DNA of 64,000 bases from contig JAWOKN010000094.1 in NCBI GenBank assembly GCA_033854175.1, forward strand, positions 7,419-71,418. The letters are read 5' to 3'. The DNA is from DATKPE01 sp033854175. GTDB lineage: Bacteria > Bacteroidota > Ignavibacteria > UBA10030 > SZUA-254. Below are positions 8,200-17,176 of this stretch, in pieces. Below the pieces are notes generated by a model that was given only the letters and a program-made list of their open reading frames with translations, made no database searches and had not been told where the DNA came from. Made by a program: the position numbers and the translations under genes. Position 1 is the first letter of the stretch. Every line of letters begins with the position of its first letter.

Positions 8200-9312
8200 T
8201 CAGGAAGAATTTTTTTTAACCTCCTCAATGATACCACCCCCCACCAGGAGATCACCATCATACAAGACCACAGACTGGCCCGGCGTGATCGCCCGCTTTG
8301 GTTCATCGAAGATGACCCTGAACCGGTCACCCTCCGCAGGGTAAATTGTCGCCGGAGTGTCCTGATCCTTGTAACGGACCTTCGCGCGTACCCGCATTCC
8401 GGGCGGTAATGAACCGGTGCTCACGAGATTGAGATCCCTCGCGGTGAGTTCTTTTCTGAGGAGATCATTATACCTCCCGATCGTGATTTTATTCGCCTTC
8501 GGATCGATATCCGTGACATAGACCCTTTCACCATGTGCACCAATCCCACTCCGCTGCCCGATGGTGTAGAACGGATAGCCCTGATGCTGACCGACGGATT
8601 TCCCGTCCCGCTCGATAACACCCTGCGCAAACGATGGCATCCTTACGTCACCCCGCTCTGTAAGAAATCTCCGGTAATCGTTATCCGCCACGAAACAAAT
8701 TTCAAAACTTTCCTCCTTGTGCGCGGTCCTGAGACCATACCTTTCCGCAATAACCCTTACTTCCGGCTTTGTGAGTTCACCGACAGGAAACAGCGTCCGG
8801 CTCAAGGCATCCTGGCCTAACCCCCAGAGCGCATATGTCTGGTCTTTGTTGGCGTCGGCTGCCCGGCGAACAACATACCGACCTGCCCCGTGATCAAAAC
8901 CAACCCGCGCGTAATGCCCTGTGGCGATCGAATCAGCTCCGAGGGATTGGGCCTTTTTTAAAAGTTCCCCCCATTTGATCACCCGGTTACAGATGACACA
9001 CGGATTGGGCGTCCGCCCCTTGAAATATTCCTCCACAAAGTTCTGGATGACGGACTCCTCGAACGGGCGCGTAAAATCCACGACATAATGGGGAATATCC
9101 AGCTTCACGGCGACCATCCGTGCGTCGTTGAATGCGTCAAGACCGCAGCAACTCGTCTCATTGCCGAGGTTTCCCCCGACCTCATCGAACGAGTAGGTCT
9201 TCATCGTTATACCGATGACCTCGTACCCCTCTTCCAGTAAAAGGGCTGCCGCGACAGAGGAATCAACTCCCCCGCTCATGGCAACGACAATTTTTTTCCG
9301 TGATGTATCCAT
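8200..9312 (-). CDS. mnmA: tRNA-uridine 2-sulfurtransferase MnmA
   Basis: Thiolates U34 at carbon 2 in the tRNAs for Lys, Glu and Gln. The 370-residue length is typical. The PP-loop ATP-binding motif SGGVDSS is near residue 14. The two catalytic cysteines are in NPCVICNRVIKWG and in FEICFVADNDYR. The GHYARV segment and the C-terminal beta-barrel are also present. It lies about 150 bases downstream of the two beta-barrel genes and is followed by a strong hairpin. The gene looks complete and ordinary. Confidence 0.95.
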   Translation of the reverse strand: MDTSRKKIVVAMSGGVDSSVAAALLLEEGYEVIGITMKTYSFDEVGGNLGNETSCCGLDAFNDARMVAVKLDIPHYVVDFTRPFEESVIQNFVEEYFKGRTPNPCVICNRVIKWGELLKKAQSLGADSIATGHYARVGFDHGAGRYVVRRAADANKDQTYALWGLGQDALSRTLFPVGELTKPEVRVIAERYGLRTAHKEESFEICFVADNDYRRFLTERGDVRMPSFAQGVIERDGKSVGQHQGYPFYTIGQRSGIGAHGERVYVTDIDPKANKITIGRYNDLLRKELTARDLNLVSTGSLPPGMRVRAKVRYKDQDTPATIYPAEGDRFRVIFDEPKRAITPGQSVVLYDGDLLVGGGIIEEVKKNSS

Positions 9313-9352
9313 ATTTTTATAAACTTACAAAATAATCCCCCAACCTCCAAAC

Positions 9353-9381
9353 AATCAGATAAAATGGTCACATATCTGATT
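9353..9381 (-). terminator. Inverted repeat, possible terminator of the two barrel genes
   Basis: A 9-bp perfect stem AATCAGATA (9353-9361) / TATCTGATT (9373-9381) with an 11-base loop lies between the 9461-11227 gene and mnmA. On minus it is followed by GTTTGG, a poor T tail, so it could equally be an operator in front of mnmA. Confidence 0.4.
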
Positions 9382-9460
9382 CCCCCCGGATCAGGAAAAA
9401 ACCAAACCGGCCCCTACCACATGATGCAGACTGTTCCGGGAATTCCACCTCCACGGGGAT

Positions 9461-11227
9461 TCACAGGCGGAGATCGATCTGAAAACCTACGCGGTTGTCA
9501 TGATTCCCAGGCAGCTCTTCGAGACCACTGCCGATACGACGGGTATCGTTCCGGAAAAGATCGGAGTACTTGACTCCGACCGAGAGTGCAGCACAGGGTC
9601 TCAGCTTGAGCAGAACGTACCATTTGATCCCATCCCCGAAGACCGCGGGAATGGATACCGCCCCGTCCAGACTTCGCTCAAATTCCGATATCCGGGTGTC
9701 ATATGAATCGGTGGAAAAAAAGATAAGGCGATAACTCATCTCGATCATGTTCGACGGCTGGATCCTGGCCTCCGCATACACCAGACGCCCGTATGACGGA
9801 TTGTCGTCCAGCCGGAGATGGTTTTCATGATATTCCCATCGCCCGGCCAGCATAACTCGGGGATTGAGATCATGCTTTATCTCGACCCTGCAGACTGAAC
9901 GTGAGAGATCATCGTCGGAGATCCCCGGTCCGGCCGTTTGAGGTGCGTGATGGACCCGCGTTCGTTTGTACCGGTATTGGAGTTCCACGACACCGTGTTT
10001 GAACGGTACGGTCCTGAAGGTGCACAGCATTTCATGCCCCGATGAAGGGAGGTACGAAGAGCCCGTGGGCAAGGGTGAAGAGAACTGATCAAAAAACAAC
10101 GAGCAACGGATCCTTTTCGCCGGTTCAACATCGCAACCGATGTAAAGGCCGGTTTCGTTCGACGTTGCACTCCCATCGCCGAAGCCAAGCCCGTGAATGG
10201 AAAAAAGACCGGACGGATACCGGCGGTAGGAAAGAATACACCGCGCAGCAGGAACCGGTGACACAAGAAGAGAGCCTATACCCCCGGCTGTATGATTTGA
10301 GATGACCCATTCTCCATTTGTCGCCATCTCGCCGATGCGAAGATCATAATCAAGGGATACCGCCGAGAAACGCTGCCCCGATAACCGGGAGGCCGCGAGG
10401 TTCAACCGCCGGTCGAACCGGGATTCAAGGATTGTCATTCCCCCCCGGAAAATCACCGGGATGTGGCAGCTCAACTTTCCACCGAACAAATTTTCCGATA
10501 GATTGTTCCGGCGCGAAATTTCGGCAACAGTCCGGAACTCCCCGGATGAGGATATCGATACGACCGAGCCATCACCATCAAGAACCGAGGAGAGTTTTTT
10601 CCACGAGGAGAACAGCGTCACCGAGACCGGTCCGATGTCAGACGACACGGCAACACCCCTGAGAAAATTCTGTTCGTTCGAGGAAAGGTACGGAACCAGA
10701 TTTCTCTCCTTTCTGACGAGCGGCCTGATGACATCACCCCCCTTGGTATAATCATTCCCGCGCCACATGGCGATGCCCTGCCCGCTCTCCATCAGAAAAT
10801 CCCCCGCGATACACCGGGATACAATTCCCACGTTGTGTATGGAGAGATGGAAGGATGTAAAATCGTTCCATTTCCCTTCCCCCGGATCCTTCTCGAATAA
10901 AACACCCGCCTGCCACTTTGTGCCTGGCTGCAGGAGGATTTTCTGATAGGAGTGTAACCTGGATCCGGCATAATTGCCTTCTCTGAATCCGGCCGCAGGC
11001 TGCAATTTCGTTTCCCAGCGCGAGCGGACGTTGAGATGCGACACCTGATCCCCTTCATTGACCCCGAGCTCATCCAGGATATTTGAATTTTCCGACTGCG
11101 TGGTCTGTTCGATCAGATCATCTGCGCCGGTAATGATCCCAAGAGTGTCGGTCATCCCGCTCTCCACCTGGGCCGCTCCAGAGGTACAAACCAGAGCCTC
11201 CATGATAAGAATGGCAGAGATTCGCAT
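9461..11227 (-). CDS. Outer-membrane beta-barrel protein, related to the helix-hairpin-helix barrel family of Bacteroidota
   Basis: 588 residues with a signal peptide (MRISAILIMEALVCTSGAAQ), then about 40 acidic residues, then a long run of amphipathic strands to the C-terminus, which ends in alternating polar/apolar residues with a final L (FQIDLRL). The segment GDFLMESGQGIAMWRG and the following PYLSSNEQNFLRGVAV resemble, from memory, a Bacteroidota barrel family that normally carries ComEA-like helix-hairpin-helix repeats at its N-terminus. Those repeats appear to be missing or reduced here. Function is unknown. It is 7 bases downstream of the PorV/PorQ-like gene, behind a GGGAGG-type site, and so in the same transcript; that pairing hints at a secretion or surface-assembly job. 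Confidence 0.6.
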   Translation of the reverse strand: MRISAILIMEALVCTSGAAQVESGMTDTLGIITGADDLIEQTTQSENSNILDELGVNEGDQVSHLNVRSRWETKLQPAAGFREGNYAGSRLHSYQKILLQPGTKWQAGVLFEKDPGEGKWNDFTSFHLSIHNVGIVSRCIAGDFLMESGQGIAMWRGNDYTKGGDVIRPLVRKERNLVPYLSSNEQNFLRGVAVSSDIGPVSVTLFSSWKKLSSVLDGDGSVVSISSSGEFRTVAEISRRNNLSENLFGGKLSCHIPVIFRGGMTILESRFDRRLNLAASRLSGQRFSAVSLDYDLRIGEMATNGEWVISNHTAGGIGSLLVSPVPAARCILSYRRYPSGLFSIHGLGFGDGSATSNETGLYIGCDVEPAKRIRCSLFFDQFSSPLPTGSSYLPSSGHEMLCTFRTVPFKHGVVELQYRYKRTRVHHAPQTAGPGISDDDLSRSVCRVEIKHDLNPRVMLAGRWEYHENHLRLDDNPSYGRLVYAEARIQPSNMIEMSYRLIFFSTDSYDTRISEFERSLDGAVSIPAVFGDGIKWYVLLKLRPCAALSVGVKYSDLFRNDTRRIGSGLEELPGNHDNRVGFQIDLRL

Positions 11228-11234
11228 CCTTCCC

Positions 11235-12044
11235 TCACCTCCCTCTATGGACCGTCAGGGAAACCTGCTGCGTTCCCCCAAGCTCATTCTGCGCGGAATA
11301 GGCGTAATCAATCTCCACAAACGACCAGGAGATGCCAAACCCGGCTGTCACCACCGTGGGCGTTTGAACAACACCCATCCGCAGCGTGAAGAAGGGAACG
11401 GGCCTGTATTCCACGCCCATCGACGGAGTCCCCGGAAATTTTTCCTCCTTCCGGTAATCCAGTTCCGCCGAGAAGACATCCACCGGGGAACAGGCAGCCC
11501 CGAGTGAAAAGGCCTGCGGGAGTTCGTCAGCTGTCATCCCGATGACCGGCGAGTTGATGTTCTCTCCATTGATCGCGATCGCAAGATATGGCGAGACGGG
11601 AACACGTACTCCCATGTCAATGCCACACGTCCCTGCCGATCCGTACCGGGCGATCGAAAATGAGTAATAATTGAATCCGAAACCGAAATCCACCCCCACC
11701 AGGGTACCTGCATAACAGGCTGTGAGTGTTACCTGCCGGAAAAGATCGAAACCGAACCGGCTCGCACCGATTCCGACCACACCGAATAATCCGGGCCCTG
11801 CAATGACAAAGCTCACCGTGGAGAGCTCCTTCATCCCGAATGGTTCCGGGGATAGTGCAGCAGAACAGGTGAGACCGCCGAGATCATTCAGACCGGCCGG
11901 ACCGAAGGTCAATGACCAGACCGACCCGGTTCGAGCAATGTCAGCCCCGCCGAGTGCCCCGTGACGACCACCCGCAGCGTATGATGGAAATCCGGCGAAT
12001 CCATAATGTGAACAGACGAGAACAAGCAGAAATATCCGTACCAT
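11235..12044 (-). CDS. PorV/PorQ-like outer-membrane beta-barrel protein
   Basis: 269 residues from the ATG at 12044, chosen because GGGAGG lies 6 bases before it and a signal peptide (MVRIFLLVLVCSHYGFA) follows; an in-frame ATG at 12074 would put ten polar residues in front. After cleavage comes GGRHGALGGADIARTG and NPAGL-like FGPAGLND, the hallmark opening of PorV/PorQ/UPF0164 barrels of the FadL type. Regular beta strands follow to the end. PorV shuttles T9SS cargo in the outer membrane and PorQ is an associated protein; which one this represents is not decided. It is divergent from porD with 73 bases between the starts, which supports a T9SS link. Confidence 0.7.
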   Translation of the reverse strand: MVRIFLLVLVCSHYGFAGFPSYAAGGRHGALGGADIARTGSVWSLTFGPAGLNDLGGLTCSAALSPEPFGMKELSTVSFVIAGPGLFGVVGIGASRFGFDLFRQVTLTACYAGTLVGVDFGFGFNYYSFSIARYGSAGTCGIDMGVRVPVSPYLAIAINGENINSPVIGMTADELPQAFSLGAACSPVDVFSAELDYRKEEKFPGTPSMGVEYRPVPFFTLRMGVVQTPTVVTAGFGISWSFVEIDYAYSAQNELGGTQQVSLTVHRGR

Positions 12045-12066
12045 AAGGCCTCCCGAAGTGTGGTAG

Positions 12067-12095
12067 TTGAACAATAATCGACAAATTTCTATATT
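12067..12095 (+). promoter_or_regulatory. Promoter of porD
   Basis: TTGAAC (12067-12072), a 17-bp spacer, and TATATT (12090-12095). Transcription would begin near 12102, leaving a leader of about 16 bases with GGAG before the ATG at 12118. This excludes the earlier in-frame start at 12067. Confidence 0.7.
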
Positions 12096-12117
12096 GCTAT
12101 ATCATATGGAGCGAGCT

Positions 12118-13023
12118 ATGAAAAGTGTGATTTTCCTTGTCTGCAGTCTTCTACTCCTTGTAACCCTTGTCCGGGCACAGGAGCTGGACTGCACCGTTAC
12201 GATGAAACAGGAGGGTCTTCCCTCACAGGCGATCGATAACCTCGCCGATTTCGTCAACCAGGTAACCCAGTACATGAACTCCTACCGCTGGACGAATGTC
12301 GATCTCGGCGGTGAACGGATCAAGTGCCGTATCGATGTCGCATTTACCGGTTCCCCCCGCACAAACCATTATGTCGCCCAGGCATTCATCGGCAGCGAGC
12401 GGCCAATCTTTCAATCTGAAAATCAGAGCACGGCCGTACTTCGCCTGAAGGACGACAAATGGGAATTCGACTACACGCGCAGCGTATCGCTTGTCCATAA
12501 CGAAATGAATTTCGACCCCCTCGCGAGTTTCCTCGACTACTATGCCTACATCATCCTCGGATTTGATTTTGAAAGCTACAAAGCAGGTAATGGCACCCCC
12601 TACTTCCAAAAAGCCGTCGATATCGTCAACAGGGCCCGCGGCGCAGGAAATGCCGGCCCCGGGTGGGACATCACATCAGAAAATGTCTACTCCCGCCCCC
12701 AGTTCGTCGATGAAATCATGAATCCCCGGCTCTATGATTTCCGCGTGGCTTTTTATAAGTACCATTACAAGGGTTTAGACCTTCTGGCAAAAGATGATGT
12801 ACGTGCTCGGAGGAATATACTGGCCGCCCTCGAAAAAATAGGTAATCTTCAGGAAAAAATCAACATGCGCACCCTGATTCTCAATACTTTTTTTGAGACA
12901 AAGTACCTCGAGATTGCCCAGACGTTCGCAAAGGATCCCGACCTCACCGTCTTCACCCGGCTGAGTAAAATCGACCCGACTCACCAGCAGGATTACGACA
13001 GATACCGGAACGGAGGACAGTAA
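12118..13023 (+). CDS. porD: DUF4835 family protein, type IX secretion component PorD
   Basis: 301 residues from the ATG at 12118, which has GGAG 5 bases before it and begins a clean signal peptide ending in VRAQ. The mature protein opens QELDCTVTM, then has the family's conserved middle: a tryptophan-threonine-asparagine near the start, SERPIFQSE, FLDYYAYIILGFDFES and GTPYFQKA. These match the DUF4835/PorD family as I know it. PorD is needed for T9SS function in Porphyromonas, though its exact role is not settled. Presence of a T9SS cargo domain elsewhere in the window (41122-43251) is consistent. It is transcribed away from a PorV/PorQ-like gene. Confidence 0.87.
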   Translation: MKSVIFLVCSLLLLVTLVRAQELDCTVTMKQEGLPSQAIDNLADFVNQVTQYMNSYRWTNVDLGGERIKCRIDVAFTGSPRTNHYVAQAFIGSERPIFQSENQSTAVLRLKDDKWEFDYTRSVSLVHNEMNFDPLASFLDYYAYIILGFDFESYKAGNGTPYFQKAVDIVNRARGAGNAGPGWDITSENVYSRPQFVDEIMNPRLYDFRVAFYKYHYKGLDLLAKDDVRARRNILAALEKIGNLQEKINMRTLILNTFFETKYLEIAQTFAKDPDLTVFTRLSKIDPTHQQDYDRYRNGGQ

Positions 13024-13060
13024 ATCCTCCACCCCCCCCGGGACAATTTCAGGGGAGGAT
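13024..13060. repeat. Inverted repeat between converging genes, possible bidirectional terminator
   Basis: ATCCTCC (13024-13030) pairs with GGAGGAT (13054-13060) across a C-rich loop; the right arm overlaps the last codons of the HEAT-cyclophilin gene. There is no clear T tail on either side. Confidence 0.35.
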
Positions 13061-15172
13061 GCTGATTGTACCTACCGTATCACCGATCATGATGCGTGAG
13101 ACCACGTCCATCCCCGCGACGACCCGTCCGATAATCGTGTAACGCCCGTCAAGATGAGGCTGGGGGGATTGCGTGATGAAAAATTGTGACCCCTCGGTAT
13201 CTTTCCCGGCACTGGCGATCCCGACGCTTCCTGTCTCATACCTCAGGGGTGAGAACTCAGACCGTAGGGTGTAACCGGGTCCACCCCATCCATCCCCGCG
13301 GGGGTCTCCCCCCTGAATCACAAAATTCGGTACGACCCTGTGGAAGATCGTCCCGTTGTACAACCTCCGCCGGGTCGCGAGTTTGAGAAAACTCATGACC
13401 GAAAAAGGAGCCATATCCTTATCGAGATCCATGATGATTTCACCGCGGCTTGTTCCCATCTTTACGCGGATGACGGATGGGAGCGCATCGAGGTAGTTGA
13501 AATCATAATCCGCGTAGGACGGTGCAAACGCAACCCTTTCATCGGCATAATCATCTCTCTTCGTGATCCCGCGCAGCGCAGCCGCAGCCGCCCGGATCAC
13601 CGAGCGGTCCTTCATCTGCAGGAGTGCCTTCAGGGGCCGTAGGGCAAGTGTATCACCCAGTTTTCCCAGCGTCGCAGCGATTTCCTGGATTGCCTCAATG
13701 TCATCGGGAATTCTGGCGCGCTGCAGTGCATCGATGAGACTCGGAACCGATGTTGAACGCCGGAAGAGGGAATCTCCGAGAAGGGATGCGGCAGTGGCCC
13801 GAAGAGCCACATCCGGCGAGGAAAGGGCTGATATCAGACACCCGTACATTGAATCCGTGAGTGACCTGTCCGAGGGCTTCCGCTTCACGAGTTCATCCAT
13901 TCCCTCCAGCGCGGCACGGGCGTCAGAAGGATCTTTTCCCCCGGCGAGCCCCAGCAAGATGCGTGCGGCGGAAACGTCGCCGGTACTGCCGATCGCATGG
14001 ATGAATTCACCCCTGATGATCCGGTCCGTCGTATCCGCAATCCGGATGAATCCGAGAGCCCGTGCACCGATTATCCGCGAGAGCGTCAATGCGGCTTCAC
14101 CCTGAAATTCCCCGGGGTAGGTTCCGTTTCTGTTAGCGGCAATGTCCTGGAGCAACGCATAGGTCCCGGCTGAATGTTCAAGAACATCTCCTTTCAGATT
14201 GCTTGATCCTAGGCTGCTTATCGCCGTAAGCCCCACATTCTGATTTGAATCCGGTATCATCCTGCCGTAGAGATCCACCAGTTCCGCGTTGGTGTTGAGA
14301 TCAAAAGTCGACAGCGCTTTTAACGCATTCACCCTTACCCGCCAATCAGGATCATGCCCGGCGAGGTCCATCAGCGGTTTGAGCGAGGTGGCGGAGTCCC
14401 CCAGTTTCCCCAACAGCGCCGCGATGTTCATGCGGAACAGCGGATCGGAATGACTACGGGAGGCCACCAGGGTGCGGAGATGGTCGCGCAGTTCTTTCCC
14501 ACCCCCGATCCTCTGCAATGCATACGCAACCTGCCAGGGCGCCCGGCGACCTTCCCCGAGATACCGGATCAGGAATTGGTCCGCGACGGAGTCCCTGATT
14601 CCCCGTATGGCAAACCTTGCAATGCTCATCGTCAGTGCCCTGCGGTGGATACCCGAACCCCCGGTACCATACCTTTCAACCAACTCACGGAGCGCCTGAA
14701 CATCCCCGAATTTTCCGATCTCTTCAATGCAACAATCCAATGGATTCCTTCCCCCGGTCCTCTCCGAGCTCATCCTCTCAAGGCGGTATTCAAGAAGATC
14801 TCCCTGCAGGGATTTTTTCGATGTTTCCGACAGGAAACCAGCCGTCTGACCGACTGCAAAGGCGGCGCTAAGCTCGACCTGATTGTCCCGATCCCCAAAC
14901 AATTCAACCAGCGGGGGAAGCAATGACGTGTCCTGCAAACTCCCGCACGACAGCGCAGCCCTTGCCCGGATGAGCGGATCGGGATCATGGAAAAAGCTGA
15001 TGAGCGTATCCGAGCCGGTGGAGCGCTGGTCCTGAAGGCGCAGAATGATCCTGATCTTCTCCTTGCGGGATAATGAGCTTGTCTTGGCTCCATCCGGTTC
15101 CACCGCATGAACCAGGAACCCCGGCAGCGCGATCAGGAGTAACCAGACACTATGACGGAATTGATTCTTCAC
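13049..15172 (-). CDS. HEAT-repeat protein fused to a C-terminal cyclophilin-type peptidyl-prolyl isomerase
   Basis: 707 residues with a signal peptide (MKNQFRHSVWLLLIALPGFLVHA). From about 40 to 530 are repeated helical pairs of the PBS/HEAT type, visible as recurring DPLIRARAAL, DWRVRVNALKAL, DVALRATAASLLG and RSVIRAAAAALRG. The last 150 residues are a cyclophilin domain with FHRVVPNFVIQGGDP, the GSQFFIT motif and LDGRYTIIGRV. The domain isomerises Xaa-Pro bonds; the HEAT array probably serves as a client or partner platform in the periplasm. It is last in a long packed series (tatD is 12 bases upstream). Cyclophilins are usually under 200 residues, so the fusion is notable. Confidence 0.87.
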   Translation of the reverse strand: MKNQFRHSVWLLLIALPGFLVHAVEPDGAKTSSLSRKEKIRIILRLQDQRSTGSDTLISFFHDPDPLIRARAALSCGSLQDTSLLPPLVELFGDRDNQVELSAAFAVGQTAGFLSETSKKSLQGDLLEYRLERMSSERTGGRNPLDCCIEEIGKFGDVQALRELVERYGTGGSGIHRRALTMSIARFAIRGIRDSVADQFLIRYLGEGRRAPWQVAYALQRIGGGKELRDHLRTLVASRSHSDPLFRMNIAALLGKLGDSATSLKPLMDLAGHDPDWRVRVNALKALSTFDLNTNAELVDLYGRMIPDSNQNVGLTAISSLGSSNLKGDVLEHSAGTYALLQDIAANRNGTYPGEFQGEAALTLSRIIGARALGFIRIADTTDRIIRGEFIHAIGSTGDVSAARILLGLAGGKDPSDARAALEGMDELVKRKPSDRSLTDSMYGCLISALSSPDVALRATAASLLGDSLFRRSTSVPSLIDALQRARIPDDIEAIQEIAATLGKLGDTLALRPLKALLQMKDRSVIRAAAAALRGITKRDDYADERVAFAPSYADYDFNYLDALPSVIRVKMGTSRGEIIMDLDKDMAPFSVMSFLKLATRRRLYNGTIFHRVVPNFVIQGGDPRGDGWGGPGYTLRSEFSPLRYETGSVGIASAGKDTEGSQFFITQSPQPHLDGRYTIIGRVVAGMDVVSRIMIGDTVGTISILP

Positions 15173-15184
15173 CGGGAGAGACCC

Positions 15185-16009
15185 TTATACGGGTGGGACA
15201 AGATTAAAAAGATTTCTTGCGTTCAACGTCGTCATCCGGCAGATTTCTTCGAACGGCCGGCGTTGGATATCCGCAATTCTGCGGGCGATGTGGACCAGGA
15301 AGGATGGTTCATTCCGCTTACCCCGGAAGGGGACGGGAGTGAGGTAAGGCGAGTCGGTTTCGAGAAGGATATGATCAGCCGGAATAGCGGCGACAACACC
15401 GGCCATCCGGTTTTCCTTGCCCGGCCTGGTTGAAAATGTCACCGGGCCCGGAATGGAAATATAAAATCCCAGCGAGATGACCCTTTCGGCCAAATCGGTA
15501 TCACGGGGAAAACAATGGAACACCCCCTTTGTCCCCGCATGAGGAATTCCGCTCCTCCTCCAGCCCCCGGCCTGGCTCGTCGCATGCTCCACGATCCCCA
15601 CCGTGTCGGCTTCTGCTTCACGGGAATGAATGACGATCGGGAGATCCCGCCGGACAGCCATATCAATCTGAGCGCGGAATACCGTCCGCTGCGTCTCCCG
15701 CGGGGAATAGTCATAATGATAATCCAGGCCGATCTCACCGATTCCAACGACCTTGGGATGATGGCTGAGTGCCTCAATCTCCATCAGTCCGCTCTCGGTT
15801 GCTTTTGCCGCATCATGCGGGTGCATCCCCACACATGCATAGACCATGGCGTACCTGTCGGCAAGCTCAACAGACATCCTGCTTGTCGCCAGATCCGTCC
15901 CGGGCGATATGATCGCCTCGACACCCGCATCGGATGCCCTGGAGATCATTTCGTCAAAGTCGGATCTGTACTCTTCGAAGAAGAGATGGGCATGCGTATC
16001 AATCATCAT
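15185..16009 (-). CDS. tatD: TatD family metal-dependent hydrolase
   Basis: 274 residues, a TIM-barrel hydrolase. The metal-binding DTHAHL is at 4-9, with later ligands in GEIGLDYHYD, PIVIHSREA and GVFHCFPRD, and the closing DSPYLTPVPFRGKRNEP is the family signature. TatD proteins are 3'-5' DNA/RNA exonucleases thought to act in DNA repair and RNA turnover; other members deacylate D-amino acids from tRNA or peptides, so the exact activity is not certain. It lies 15 bases behind the wecE-like gene and shares the metG cluster, a neighbourhood common for tatD. Confidence 0.9.
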   Translation of the reverse strand: MMIDTHAHLFFEEYRSDFDEMISRASDAGVEAIISPGTDLATSRMSVELADRYAMVYACVGMHPHDAAKATESGLMEIEALSHHPKVVGIGEIGLDYHYDYSPRETQRTVFRAQIDMAVRRDLPIVIHSREAEADTVGIVEHATSQAGGWRRSGIPHAGTKGVFHCFPRDTDLAERVISLGFYISIPGPVTFSTRPGKENRMAGVVAAIPADHILLETDSPYLTPVPFRGKRNEPSFLVHIARRIADIQRRPFEEICRMTTLNARNLFNLVPPV

Positions 16010-16024
16010 ACCGGCTTCACCACA

Positions 16025-17167
16025 TTAGCGGAGAATACCGCGAAGAGATTCCACAACGTAGTCAATATCAGTATCGGAAAGTCCAGGGTAGATCGGCAGC
16101 CGGAGGAGGCGGGAGGAGACCATGTCTGTGACGGGAAGATGCCCGCCCGACGTCCGGAGGTTTTTCCGGGCATAGGGAGAAGTATGGAGCGGCACGTAAT
16201 GAAACGTTGTCTGCACCCCACGCTCGCCCATGGCTTTCATGACCCGGTTCCGCTCCTGTTCATCCCTGAGAAGGATATAAAATATGTGATAATTCGTCTC
16301 GCACCACGGCGGGATGACAGGCAAACGCAGATGCTCGCTCAGGGCAAGATCAGCCAGTCCACTGCAGTACCGTTCATGGATTTCCCGCCGGCGGCGTTGA
16401 ATCCTGTCGAGATGATCGATCTGGCTTTGCAGGACTGCCGCCAGGATATCGGACAGGACATAGCTGCTTCCACGGTCGATCCAGGTATACTTATCGACCT
16501 CTCCCCTCAGAAAATTTGCCCGGTTTGTTCCCTTTTCCCGGATAACTTCGGCTGAGCGGACAAGCTGATCGTCGTTCGTGACGAATGCACCCCCCTCTCC
16601 GGCGGTATAATTTTTTGTGTCGTGAAAACTAAAGGCACCGCAGTGCCCGATTGATCCGAGAAATTTCCCCTTATACCGCGCATGGACACCCTGCGCGGCA
16701 TCCTCGACAACAACGAGATTGTGCGCACGGGCGATCCCGAGGATTTCATCCATCTCAGCGGCAACGCCCGCGTAATGAACGGCAATGACCGCCCTGGTCT
16801 TTGCTGTCACCCGCCGGGCTACCTCTTCGGGCCGGATCGTAAAAGTCTGATCATTGATGTCGCAAAACACCGGACAACCCCCCGCCCGGAGCACCGCATT
16901 CGCCGTCGATACGAACGTGAAGCTCGGAAGGAGGACTTCATCCCCCGCCCGGAGATCGAGAAGTAGCGCGGCGATTTCGAGCGCATGCGAACCGGAGGTC
17001 GTCAGGAGGACATGACGGATCGAAAACAGGGTGCTCAGCTTTCGTTCCACCTCCTGGCATACCGGACCGTCCCCGCTGAGTTTCCCGGAAGCAAACACCG
17101 GCTTCAGATACTCCAGAACACCGGAATCAATATCGGGTTTATTAAAAGGAATCCTCGCTGCTGCCAT
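16025..17167 (-). CDS. wecE: dTDP-4-amino-4,6-dideoxygalactose transaminase-like protein (WecE/RffA type)
   Basis: A DegT-family PLP aminotransferase of 380 residues. It opens IPFNKPDID, has the substrate-pocket TTSGSHALEIAALLL from 56, the VEDAAQG motif with D156, and the Schiff-base lysine K185 in FHDTKNYTAGEGG, which is the WecE-type active-site string. In E. coli the enzyme makes dTDP-4-amino-4,6-dideoxygalactose for enterobacterial common antigen. Here it follows a glycosyltransferase gene by 9 bases, so the amino sugar is probably used in a surface glycan. No dTDP-glucose synthesis genes are in the window. Confidence 0.85.
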   Translation of the reverse strand: MAAARIPFNKPDIDSGVLEYLKPVFASGKLSGDGPVCQEVERKLSTLFSIRHVLLTTSGSHALEIAALLLDLRAGDEVLLPSFTFVSTANAVLRAGGCPVFCDINDQTFTIRPEEVARRVTAKTRAVIAVHYAGVAAEMDEILGIARAHNLVVVEDAAQGVHARYKGKFLGSIGHCGAFSFHDTKNYTAGEGGAFVTNDDQLVRSAEVIREKGTNRANFLRGEVDKYTWIDRGSSYVLSDILAAVLQSQIDHLDRIQRRRREIHERYCSGLADLALSEHLRLPVIPPWCETNYHIFYILLRDEQERNRVMKAMGERGVQTTFHYVPLHTSPYARKNLRTSGGHLPVTDMVSSRLLRLPIYPGLSDTDIDYVVESLRGILR

Positions 17168-17176
17168 TTCACCTGT

